Positions 1 to 6,620 of a stretch of 12,981 nt of DNA are shown piece after piece. Source of the DNA: Victivallales bacterium (GTDB lineage: Bacteria; Verrucomicrobiota; Lentisphaeria; Oligosphaerales; Oligosphaeraceae). Below the pieces are notes generated by a model, which made no database searches, had not been told where the DNA came from, and was given only the letters and a program-made list of their open reading frames with translations. The DNA lies in the NCBI GenBank assembly GCA_900769285.1, contig CAAGGB010000033.1, positions 1 through 12,981 of the forward strand, written 5' to 3'. Both the position numbers and the translations under genes were made by a program. The number at the start of each line of letters is the position of its first letter. Within the stretch, counting starts at the first letter, position 1.

Positions 1-777
1 AACTGCTACGACGAAATCGGACTCCAGCTCGCCCTCCGCCGCGACATCGTCGAGGCCGGACTCGCACCCGCCGAAATCAACGCCATCGCCGACCAGCTCA
101 AGGACGTCGCCTTCACCGTCAAGGGCTCCGCCGACGTCCTCTACTACCGCCATCCCTGCCTCGACAAGCACACCCCCGAGGCAGCCGACGCCTTCGCGCG
201 ACTCGCGCCCAACGCCGCCGTCATCGAGGGCGGCGACTGCGGCACCGCCCTCGACATCCTCGGCTTCGCCCAGGACGCACAGGCCGTCGCCGACAAGTTC
301 CTCGCCGCCGTCAAGGCCGCCAACTGCAAGACTCTCGTCATCCCACACCCCGGCGCCTACCACTTCGCCAAGCAGCACCTCGCCGGACAGGGCTTCGACA
401 TCGTCACCTCCGCCGACTACCTCAAGGGACTCGCACCCAAGGCCGCCAAGTCCGGAAAGGTCGTCTTCATCGACTCCGACTTCCTCCGCAACTACGAGTC
501 CTGCAACGCCCCGCGCGAGCTCCTCGCCGCCGCCGGCTATCAGGTCGAGGACTTCGGCACCAACCCCGAGGAATCCTACGCCTGCGGCGAGGGCGCCATG
601 GTCCAGATGCTCTACGCGCCCGCCATCGCCAAGGCCCTCGTCGAGCGCGTCGCACGCTTCGCCAAGGCCTACTACGACGGACAGACCATCGTGGTCGCCG
701 CACCCTACACCAAGGCCGTCATCAGCCGGTTCGCCCCCGAACTGAAGGTCCTCACCGTCGAGGAGGCCATCGCCTGA
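1..777 (+). CDS. CCG-domain (Fe-S)-binding protein, HdrB/GlpC-like (5' truncated)
   Basis: The frame is open from base 1 to TGA at 775-777, so at least 258 C-terminal residues are seen and the start lies outside the window. The pattern looks like two cysteine-rich CCG repeats, as in heterodisulfide reductase HdrB, GlpC and LutA/GlcF-type electron-transfer proteins. The first half carries GGDCGTALDILGFAQ near residue 80, where the family has CCG. The second half has DSDFLRNYESCNAPRELL near 158-175, at the place of HDPCYLGR-type motifs, and then SYACGEGAM near 192-200, again at a CCG position. Only one cysteine of each CC pair remains (C80, C195), and the usual CxxC is replaced by HPGAY near 116-120. 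Cysteines visible are 2, 53, 80, 109, 168 and 195. Such proteins usually pass electrons to or from a flavin dehydrogenase or quinone. Cluster binding here may be altered. The family call is fairly likely; the substrate is unknown. Confidence 0.55.
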   Translation, partial: NCYDEIGLQLALRRDIVEAGLAPAEINAIADQLKDVAFTVKGSADVLYYRHPCLDKHTPEAADAFARLAPNAAVIEGGDCGTALDILGFAQDAQAVADKFLAAVKAANCKTLVIPHPGAYHFAKQHLAGQGFDIVTSADYLKGLAPKAAKSGKVVFIDSDFLRNYESCNAPRELLAAAGYQVEDFGTNPEESYACGEGAMVQMLYAPAIAKALVERVARFAKAYYDGQTIVVAAPYTKAVISRFAPELKVLTVEEAIA

Positions 778-795
778 CGGCGACTGCACTCCCCC

Positions 796-841
796 CTCCC
801 GCCGCCCCGCACGGCGCATCCGCGCGACGGAACGGCGGGAG
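796..841 (+). terminator. Stem-loop after the CCG-domain gene, terminator-like
   Basis: A perfect 9-bp inverted repeat (CTCCCGCCG at 796-804 with CGGCGGGAG at 833-841) encloses a smaller GCGC hairpin at 814-825. It lies 19 bases after the stop codon. No T-tract follows, so it may be a terminator of a non-canonical kind or an mRNA 3'-end stabiliser. Confidence 0.4.
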
Positions 842-872
842 TCCCCCCACACACATACACACCCCAAACCAC

Positions 873-902
873 AGGCCGCCCCCCATCCCGCGGGGACGGC
901 CT
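873..902 (+). other. GC-rich hairpin before the CysZ-like gene
   Basis: AGGCCG (873-878) pairs with CGGCCT (897-902), and the stem continues after one mismatch with CCCC against GGGG. The hairpin encloses a CCCGCGGG palindrome at 888-895. It lies 36 bases before the start of the membrane protein gene. It could be a second terminator or an operator; no T-tract follows. Confidence 0.3.
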
Positions 903-938
903 GACTGCGCCTCAACCACCCACCCGCGACAGCACCCC

Positions 939-1733
939 ATGAGCAGCACCGCCTCCGTCCCCGGCAACTTCCTCCTGGGCATCCGCTTCGCCCTGAACGG
1001 CATCGCCGCCTTCATGGGCCAGCCGCGCCTCTGGCTCTATGCCCTCCCGCCCATGGCCATCGTCCTGGCCGCCTACTCCGGACTCCTCTACTGGCTGTCC
1101 CGGACACTCCTCGAACGCCTCGCCGAGCGCGTCACGCGCCTCTGCGACGCCCTCCCCGGCTGGCTCGCCGGCGGCCTCGCCTCGCTGGCCTGGTGGCTGG
1201 CCTTCGGCGTCCTGCTCCTGCTGCTCGCCATCCTGCTCGGCACGCTCTACGAATGCGTCGGCGGCCCCTTCTTCGCCGCCATGGTCCGCCATTTCGAGAG
1301 CCGTCGCTACGGACGGCCCGCCGACCCAGGGCTCACCTTCGCCACGGACGCCCGCAACACGCTGGCCTGCATCGGCTACTCCCTCGGCACACTCGTCTGC
1401 GCCATCCCCTTCTACCTCGCCGGACTCCTCTTCCCCGTCACCGTCCAGCTTCTCGCCGCGCTGATTCTCGGACGACGCTACGGCATCGGCTACTGCTCGG
1501 AGGCCGCCTTCAACCGCGGACTCACCCTCCGCGACCTGCACACGCGCCTCTTCCTCGGCAGACAGGCCCTCCTCTACGGCTTCGGCTTCGCCGTCTTTCT
1601 CATCATGCTCGTCCCCGTCGTCGCCGTCCTCGCCATCCCCGGACTCGTCATCGGCGGCACCATGCTCGTCAACGAGCAGGCCGAGCCACACGAGCCGCCC
1701 GTCCCGCCCGTCCCGCCGCCGCCACGCCACTAG
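939..1733 (+). CDS. CysZ/EI24 family integral membrane protein
   Basis: This is a 264-residue protein, close to the length of E. coli CysZ. Hydrophobic stretches fall near residues 33-53, 78-104, 142-176 and 210-244. The order matches the EI24/CysZ fold: an N-terminal FLLGIRFALNG segment, a long hydrophobic hairpin, a soluble part with SRRYG near 121-125, then a region equivalent to the GY...RRYG/F...L family core and the C-terminal GLVIGGTMLVN motif where CysZ has a PxxxxGAT-like end. CysZ imports sulfate for cysteine synthesis; in distant relatives the substrate is not known, so sulfate transport is only an inference. The C-terminus ends in a proline-rich tail (PPVPPVPPPP). No good Shine-Dalgarno sequence is visible before ATG 939. 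The stop is TAG. CTG and GCG codons are more frequent than in the following metabolic genes. Confidence 0.72.
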   Translation: MSSTASVPGNFLLGIRFALNGIAAFMGQPRLWLYALPPMAIVLAAYSGLLYWLSRTLLERLAERVTRLCDALPGWLAGGLASLAWWLAFGVLLLLLAILLGTLYECVGGPFFAAMVRHFESRRYGRPADPGLTFATDARNTLACIGYSLGTLVCAIPFYLAGLLFPVTVQLLAALILGRRYGIGYCSEAAFNRGLTLRDLHTRLFLGRQALLYGFGFAVFLIMLVPVVAVLAIPGLVIGGTMLVNEQAEPHEPPVPPVPPPPRH

Positions 1734-1767
1734 CCTCCGCCCGACGCCTTTTTTACCCGCGCCCATG

Positions 1768-1795
1768 TTGATTTTCAGCGTAAGCCCATTACAGT
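1768..1795 (+). promoter_or_regulatory. Candidate promoter for nagB block
   Basis: TTGATT at 1768-1773 and TACAGT at 1790-1795 are separated by 16 bases, a plausible -35/-10 pair. Within it is TTTCAGC (1773-1779), followed 10 bases later by the -10-like element. The same arrangement occurs before the araC-type gene and before the pilin gene. The resulting leader would be about 110 bases. Supported by pattern only. Confidence 0.4.
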
Positions 1796-1858
1796 TTCCC
1801 TGCGCCATCTGAGCCGGAGACGGCCGCCGGCGCTTCCCATCCAACCCTTCCCCCACCT

Positions 1859-1889
1859 CAGCCGCGGCTGTCCCCACGACGCCGCGGCG
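1859..1889 (+). promoter_or_regulatory. Pair of CCGCGG palindromes in the nagB leader
   Basis: A perfect 12-bp palindrome CAGCCGCGGCTG (1859-1870) is followed by a perfect 10-bp palindrome CGCCGCGGCG (1880-1889). Their centres are 20 bases apart, about two helical turns. Such spacing suits a dimeric repressor or two stems in the mRNA leader just before the nagB ribosome binding site. In a GC-rich genome palindromes of this kind can also arise by chance. Confidence 0.3.
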
Positions 1890-1908
1890 ACCTGCACTGG
1901 AGCCTGTC

Positions 1909-2724
1909 ATGAAAGTCATTATCGTCCCCGATGAACTCGCCGTCGCCAAAGCCGCCTACGCCATCGTCAAGGATCGCCTGAACAACGAGCGCATCAACGT
2001 CATCGGACTGCCCACCGGCAGCTCACCCCTCAAGCTCTACCACGAAATCGCCGAGGGCTTCAAACGCGGCGAGCTCGACTTCTCCGGTGTCCACACCTTC
2101 AACCTCGACGAATACCTCGGACTCCCCGACGACCACGAGCAGAGCTACCGCCGCTTCATGGAGGACAACCTCTTCCAGTACATCAACCTCGACCCCGCCA
2201 ACATCCACTTCCTCTACGGACTCACCGACGACGTCGTCGCCGAGGGCGAGAACTACGAGGCCGAAATGAAGTACCTCGGCGGCATCAAGCTCCAAATCCT
2301 CGGCATCGGCCGCGACGGACACATCGGCTTCAACGAGCCCGGCTCCTCCCTCGAGTCCCGCACCGGCCTCGTCACCATCGCACCCGAGACCATCGAGGAC
2401 AACGCGCGCTTCTTCGCCTCCGCCGACGAGGTCCCACGCTGGGCACTCTCCATGGGCATCGGCACCATCATGGACGCCGACGAGAACCTCCTCATCGCCA
2501 ACGGCCCCGCCAAGGCCGACGCCATCGCCGCCATGATCGAGGGACCCGTCTCCGCCTCCTGCCCCGCCTCCGCCCTCCAGATGCACCCCAACACCACCGT
2601 CATCGTCGACGAGGCCGCCGCCGCCAAGCTCAAGCGCGCCGACTACTACAAGAACGTCGCCAAGCTCGCCACCAAGGTCGACAGCTACCTCGCCAACGCC
2701 CGCGCACGCTACAACGCCAACTGA
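1909..2724 (+). CDS. nagB: Glucosamine-6-phosphate deaminase
   Basis: This cytoplasmic enzyme converts glucosamine 6-phosphate to fructose 6-phosphate and ammonia, the step that links amino-sugar breakdown to glycolysis. The 271-residue length is typical of NagB. Family motifs are all present: LPTGSSPLKLY (34-44) for phosphate binding, FNLDEYLGLP (64-73) with the base D67, and GIGRDGHIGFNEP (132-144) with D136, H138 and E143, which match D141, H143 and E148 of E. coli NagB from memory. K202 lies in the NGPAKADA segment. At the positions matching the E. coli allosteric residues R158 and K160 this protein has G153 and V155, so activation by GlcNAc-6-phosphate is doubtful, as in non-allosteric NagB types. 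The start at 1909 has TGGAG at 1898-1902, six bases upstream. No nagA is visible; upstream deacetylation must be encoded elsewhere or not be needed. Confidence 0.95.
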   Translation: MKVIIVPDELAVAKAAYAIVKDRLNNERINVIGLPTGSSPLKLYHEIAEGFKRGELDFSGVHTFNLDEYLGLPDDHEQSYRRFMEDNLFQYINLDPANIHFLYGLTDDVVAEGENYEAEMKYLGGIKLQILGIGRDGHIGFNEPGSSLESRTGLVTIAPETIEDNARFFASADEVPRWALSMGIGTIMDADENLLIANGPAKADAIAAMIEGPVSASCPASALQMHPNTTVIVDEAAAAKLKRADYYKNVAKLATKVDSYLANARARYNAN

Positions 2725-2759
2725 CGGCGCCACCCACCCCACACAACCAGAGGACACGC

Positions 2760-2796
2760 CTGCCCGCCGACGCGACGCACCGCCCGCGCCGGGCAG
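2760..2796 (+). other. Weak hairpin between nagB and the first oxidoreductase gene
   Basis: CTGCCCG (2760-2766) is complementary to CGGGCAG (2790-2796), with a 23-base loop that can fold further. A 10-bp palindrome CGTGGCCACG follows at 2798-2807. There is no T-tract. It could attenuate reading from nagB into the next gene, or be unremarkable GC-rich sequence. Confidence 0.25.
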
Positions 2797-2858
2797 ACGT
2801 GGCCACGCCCCAGCCGCACCGCCCATCCCCTCCACCCCCCACGCCAGGAAACCACGCC

Positions 2859-3944
2859 ATGACCATGAATGTCGCCATCGTCGGCTGTGCCCACGGCCAC
2901 TTCGGACAGTACTGCCGCCAGTGGGCGGCCAACCCCCACCTGGGCGTCAAGGCCACCGCCTGCTGGGACCACCAGCAGACCCGCCTCGACAAGACCGCCG
3001 CCGACTTCGGACTGAAGGCCTACCCCGCCCTCGACGACCTCCTCGCCGACCAGACCATCGACGCCTTCGTCGTCGCCAGCGAGACCTCCATGCACGCCGA
3101 GCTCGTCGAGCGGCTCGCACCCCTCCGCAAGCCCATCGCCCTCCAGAAGCCCATGGCACTCACCCTCCCCGAGGCCGACCGCATCGTCGCCGCCGTACAC
3201 GCCCACAGCTGCCCCTTCACCATGCTCTGGCAGATGCGCGTCGACCCGCAGAACCTCCGCATGAGGGAAATGATGCAGAACGGCGCCCTCGGACAAATCT
3301 TCCAGTTCCGCCGCAGCCACAACCTCGGCATGGCACTCAATCCCGCCAACGCCGCACTCTGGCACTTCGTACCCGAACTCAACCGCTCCATCTGGGCCGA
3401 CGACGCCGCACACCCCATCGACCTCATCCACTGGCTCTTCGGACTCCCACAGTCCATCACCGCCGAAATCGGCAACCTCGCACACCCCGACATGCCCAAC
3501 GACAACGGCGTCGCCGTCTTCCGCTACCCCAACGGCCCACTCGTCGAGGTCCTTTGCTCCTTCACCTGCGCCGCCGCAGAGGTCACCACCGAAATCTACG
3601 GCTCCAACGGCTATGTCGTCCAGCGCTACGGCGACGCCGTCACCTCCGCCATGCCGCGACCCGAAAACAGCGTCGGACTCCGCTACTTCCTCAAGAGCGA
3701 CAACCAGTGGCATGACTGCACCGACCTCCCCAGCCCCAACTCACAGGCCGTCCGCATCGGCGGTCTCGCCGCCCCCCTCGCCAACTTCTTCCTCGGCAAC
3801 CGCGAGCCCATTGCCACTGCCGAGGACGGCCGCGACTCCCTCCGACTCCTCCTCGCCACCATCCTCTCCTCCGTCGAGGGACGCCGAGTCCGCCTCGACG
3901 ACCCCGCCATCGCCAAGATACCCGTCCCCACCCCCAGAGGCTGA
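2859..3944 (+). CDS. Gfo/Idh/MocA family oxidoreductase (first copy)
   Basis: This is a 361-residue NAD(P)-dependent sugar oxidoreductase-like protein. The N-terminal Rossmann fold begins NVAIVGCAHGHFGQY, where GxxHGH replaces the usual GxGxxG. The EKP motif that carries the active-site lysine appears as QKP at 96-98, so the lysine is kept and the glutamate is changed. In the C-terminal domain, DDAAHPIDLIHWLFG matches the family H-x-x-D-x-x-x-W-x-x-G motif that supplies the catalytic histidine. Members of this family oxidise or reduce sugars, inositols or sugar derivatives, and some act as NAD-dependent glycosidases; the substrate here cannot be read from sequence. An upstream in-frame ATG at 2799 exists, but 2859 is preferred because AGGAA (2846-2850) lies just before it and the family motif starts directly after it. 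It follows nagB by 134 bases and precedes the sulfatase-like gene by 62 bases, probably in one operon. Confidence 0.85.
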   Translation: MTMNVAIVGCAHGHFGQYCRQWAANPHLGVKATACWDHQQTRLDKTAADFGLKAYPALDDLLADQTIDAFVVASETSMHAELVERLAPLRKPIALQKPMALTLPEADRIVAAVHAHSCPFTMLWQMRVDPQNLRMREMMQNGALGQIFQFRRSHNLGMALNPANAALWHFVPELNRSIWADDAAHPIDLIHWLFGLPQSITAEIGNLAHPDMPNDNGVAVFRYPNGPLVEVLCSFTCAAAEVTTEIYGSNGYVVQRYGDAVTSAMPRPENSVGLRYFLKSDNQWHDCTDLPSPNSQAVRIGGLAAPLANFFLGNREPIATAEDGRDSLRLLLATILSSVEGRRVRLDDPAIAKIPVPTPRG

Positions 3945-4006
3945 ACACCCACCCACCTCCCCGCCGCTACCCGCCACACTCACCTCCCCACAAAGGCCAC
4001 GTCACC

Positions 4007-5404
4007 ATGACCAAGCGACCCAATCTCCTTCTCATCGGCATCGACTCCCTCCTCTCCAAGCACATGAGCTGCTACGGCTACGCCAAGCAGACCACCCCGC
4101 ACATGGATCGCATCGCCCAGCAGGGCACCCTCTTCGAAAACTACTTCTCGCCCCACGTCCCCACCACCCCCGGCTACGCCTCCATGTTCACCGGACTCGA
4201 CTGCTTCAGCGACAACACCGTCGCCCTCCGCCACCAGGGTCCCATCGACGGCAAGACTCTCGCCGAAATCCTCAACGACAACGGCTACAACACCACCTGC
4301 GTCGGCTTCCGCGGCAACGCCGCCTCCAGAGGCTTCCAGAACTACCTCGACTTCGCCAACTGGAGCGAGTCCAACGACGGACGCATGCACAAGGCCGAGA
4401 ACCTCAACGGCGTCACCCTCCCCGAACTCAGACGACTCGCCGCCGAGGACAAGCCATTCTTCCTCTTCCTCCGACACATGGACCCCCACTCGCCCTACCT
4501 CCCCCCAAAGCCCTTCGACCGCATGTTCTACGAGGGCAACGAGTTCGACCCCGCCAACAAGTCCATGGAGCCCGTCTTCGCCTTCAAGCCCTTCTGCGAC
4601 TACTTCGCCTCCTGGATGCCCGAGGGACTCACCGACAAGGACTACGTCATCGCCCAGTACGACGGCGCCATCGCCTACATGGACACCTGCATCCAGAACA
4701 TCTTCACCACCCTCGCCACTCTCGGACTCGATGACAACACCATCGTCGTCATCACCTCCGACCACGGCGAGACGCTCTATGACCACGACTGCTACTTCGA
4801 CCACCACTCCATCAACGACAACACCCTCTGCGTCCCACTCATCATCCGCTGGCCCGGACACGTCCCCGCCGGACGCCGCATCGCCGGCATGGGACGCCAC
4901 CAGGATCTTGTCCCCACCCTCATGGACCTCATGGGCATCGACGCCGGCGTCCCCTTCGACGGCGAGTCCCTGATGCAGCTCGTCGACGGACGCAAGTCCA
5001 CCCTCACCTCGGAATTCTACATCACCGAGTGCACCTGGATGCGCAAGCACGGCTGGCGAACCCCCCAGTGGAAGCTCATCCGCGCCCTCGAGCCCGACTT
5101 CCACTTCAAGCCCGCCGTCGAGCTCTTCGACCTCCTCAAGGACCCCGAGGAGAACCACAACGTCGCCGAGCAAAACCCCGACGTCGTGGAGGCCCTGACC
5201 GCGCGCATGAACGCCTTCATCGCCAGCCGCGAGGCCGAGACCGGACGCACCAACCCCATGTTCCGCCAGGAGTACTGGCACGGCTGCAAGGAGGCCGGCC
5301 CCTACTTCACCTCCTCCCAGCAGGCCTACGACACGCTCCACATCGGCAGCCCCAAGCAGGCCGCCCAGCTCCAGTCCAAGACCGACACCTCCAACAAGAA
5401 GTGA
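4007..5404 (+). CDS. Sulfatase-like hydrolase/transferase lacking the formylglycine cysteine
   Basis: This is a 465-residue member of the alkaline phosphatase/sulfatase superfamily. It begins with NLLLIGIDSLLSKHMSCYGY, with metal ligand D13 in place of the usual DD pair, and continues with TPHMDRIAQQGTLFENYFS. FLRHMDPHSPYLPP (153-166) and ITSDHGETLYDH (249-260) supply further active-site and metal residues, including D252 and H253. CVPLIIRWPGHV (275-286) is the usual sulfatase core strand. The nucleophile motif, C/S-x-P-x-R in sulfatases, reads T53-T-P-G-Y57 before ASMFTG. There is therefore no Cys or Ser to become formylglycine, and the arginine is tyrosine. Thr serves as nucleophile in related phosphodiesterases and phosphotransferases, so a phosphoester substrate, or a non-canonical sulfatase, is possible. 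No signal peptide is visible, so it should be cytoplasmic. AAAGG lies about ten bases before the ATG. It sits between two Gfo/Idh genes. Confidence 0.88.
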   Translation: MTKRPNLLLIGIDSLLSKHMSCYGYAKQTTPHMDRIAQQGTLFENYFSPHVPTTPGYASMFTGLDCFSDNTVALRHQGPIDGKTLAEILNDNGYNTTCVGFRGNAASRGFQNYLDFANWSESNDGRMHKAENLNGVTLPELRRLAAEDKPFFLFLRHMDPHSPYLPPKPFDRMFYEGNEFDPANKSMEPVFAFKPFCDYFASWMPEGLTDKDYVIAQYDGAIAYMDTCIQNIFTTLATLGLDDNTIVVITSDHGETLYDHDCYFDHHSINDNTLCVPLIIRWPGHVPAGRRIAGMGRHQDLVPTLMDLMGIDAGVPFDGESLMQLVDGRKSTLTSEFYITECTWMRKHGWRTPQWKLIRALEPDFHFKPAVELFDLLKDPEENHNVAEQNPDVVEALTARMNAFIASREAETGRTNPMFRQEYWHGCKEAGPYFTSSQQAYDTLHIGSPKQAAQLQSKTDTSNKK

Positions 5405-5415
5405 CCTCTCCCCGC

Positions 5416-5445
5416 ACGGGCCGGAGGCCCCCACCTCCGGCCCGT
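5416..5445 (+). terminator. 12-bp perfect stem-loop after the sulfatase-like gene
   Basis: ACGGGCCGGAGG (5416-5427) and CCTCCGGCCCGT (5434-5445) form a perfect 12-bp stem with a six-base loop, starting 12 bases after the stop codon. No T-tract follows. Such a stable hairpin between two likely co-directional genes suggests a terminator or a processing point that lowers expression of the next gene. Confidence 0.55.
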
Positions 5446-5489
5446 CCTGACGCCTCCCACCCCACACTCCCACCCAGATTCCTCCCATC

Positions 5490-6497
5490 ATGGCCAACAA
5501 CCCCATCCGGGTCGCCGTCATCGGCTGCGGCCCCATCGGCAACCGCCACGCCGACCTGCACCAAGACAACCCCATGGCCGAACTCGTCGCCGTCTGCGAC
5601 TTCCGCCGTGACCGCTGCGACGCCGCCGCCAGACGCCTCGATGTCCCCGGCTTCTACGACGTGCCCAGCATGCTCAAGGCCATCCGGCCCGACGTCTGCT
5701 CCGTCGCCACCGGCGGCGTCGAGTACGGCTCCGACCACTACCTGCCCACCATTCAGGCCCTCGAGGCCGGTTGCCACGTCCTCTGCGAAAAGCCCATCTG
5801 CAACACCGTCCCACTCGCACAAAAAATGGTCGACTGCGCACGCCGTAACAACCGCTGCCTCGGCGTCGACTTCAACCACCGCTTCACCGAGGCCGCAAAG
5901 GTCGTCGAGAAGTGGCTCGCCGACGGACGCATCGGACAGCAGCTCTTCCTCAACATGTCGATGTGGATCAAGAACCCCAACGAGAGCTCGCCCTTCTACA
6001 TGTTCAAGGCCCTCAACCCACACACCATCGACGTCATGCGCCACTTCGGCGGCGACATCGCCGCCGTCCAGTGCTTCGCCACCAAGGCTCACGGACGCAG
6101 CATCTGGACCACCCTCTCCATGAACTGCCAGTTCGTCTCCGGCGCCGTCGGACACCTCTCCGCCAGCTACGACATCGACCGCGGACACCCCATGGAACGC
6201 TGCGAAATCGCCGGCCTCAAGGGACGAATCGTCCTCGAGGACATGTGGCGCGAAGCCACCCTCTTCCCCGCCGGAAACCCCATCCGCGAGTCCTACGTCA
6301 ACCCCGTCTTCGGCGGACACCGCGACTTCGTCGACACCTTCCGCAACCGACTCGCCGCCTTCATCGCCCAAATCGCCGACGGCGCCAAACCCGACGACAT
6401 CAACGGCTCCGGCGCCGACGCCCTCGAGGTCCTCCGCGTCCAGCAGGCCATGATCGACTCCTTCAGAACACAGTCCATCATCCGCCTCGAACACTGA
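5490..6497 (+). CDS. Gfo/Idh/MocA family oxidoreductase (second copy)
   Basis: This is a 335-residue cytoplasmic NAD(P)-dependent oxidoreductase-like protein. RVAVIGCGPIGNRHADLH (7-24) is a canonical GxGxxG dinucleotide fold, CEKPI (99-103) contains the conserved EKP with lysine K101, and NPHTIDVMRHFGG (176-188) carries the H178/D181 pair expected in the active site. It has the standard motifs that the first copy at 2859 has partly lost, so the two are unlikely to be simple duplicates and may carry out successive or opposite steps on the same sugar. The leader from the upstream hairpin to the ATG is rich in C and A with almost no G, and no Shine-Dalgarno sequence is seen. Substrate unknown; sugar or sugar-acid oxidation is the default family role. 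Confidence 0.88.
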   Translation: MANNPIRVAVIGCGPIGNRHADLHQDNPMAELVAVCDFRRDRCDAAARRLDVPGFYDVPSMLKAIRPDVCSVATGGVEYGSDHYLPTIQALEAGCHVLCEKPICNTVPLAQKMVDCARRNNRCLGVDFNHRFTEAAKVVEKWLADGRIGQQLFLNMSMWIKNPNESSPFYMFKALNPHTIDVMRHFGGDIAAVQCFATKAHGRSIWTTLSMNCQFVSGAVGHLSASYDIDRGHPMERCEIAGLKGRIVLEDMWREATLFPAGNPIRESYVNPVFGGHRDFVDTFRNRLAAFIAQIADGAKPDDINGSGADALEVLRVQQAMIDSFRTQSIIRLEH

Positions 6498-6512
6498 CGA
6501 CTGATTGCACGC

Positions 6513-6547
6513 GCCGCGTGGAAAATTCCCCCGCGGCACATTATCTT
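6513..6547 (+). promoter_or_regulatory. Dyad and candidate promoter before the XRE-cupin gene
   Basis: GCCGCG (6513-6518) pairs with CGCGGC (6532-6537) around an inner GGAA/TTCC dyad (6520-6529). TGGAAA (6519-6524) and TATCTT (6542-6547), 17 bases apart, form a weak -35/-10 pair that overlaps the dyad. An operator covering the promoter would suit autoregulation by the XRE protein encoded next, but the dyad could equally be a hairpin ending the preceding transcript. Confidence 0.35.
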
Positions 6548-6620
6548 AAAAGACGGCGCCGCCTCCCCAGACGGCGACCGTCCCCCCCACACAAACCAGA
6601 CACCATCAGCCAAAACCACC

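Noticed and set aside
1749..1754. T6 tract after the CysZ-like gene as a terminator
   Set aside because: No stem can be drawn directly upstream; the preceding bases are almost without G.
912..1949. Long open frames on the minus strand, here and opposite nagB, the sulfatase-like gene, both oxidoreductases, the dehydrogenase-like gene and the AraC gene
   Set aside because: They are mirror frames of GC-rich, C-ending codons. Their products are low-complexity (rich in G, E, D and V), have no recognisable domain, and lie opposite genes with clear family motifs.
2799..2858. Longer N-terminus for the first Gfo/Idh gene from ATG 2799
   Set aside because: The extra 20 residues are proline/histidine-rich, precede the Rossmann start, and lack a ribosome binding site, whereas 2859 has AGGAA before it.
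4007..5404. GGCC restriction-site avoidance as cause of the glycine codon pattern
   Set aside because: GGCC is common in the same genes at AAG GCC and GAG GCC junctions, so the site itself is not avoided.
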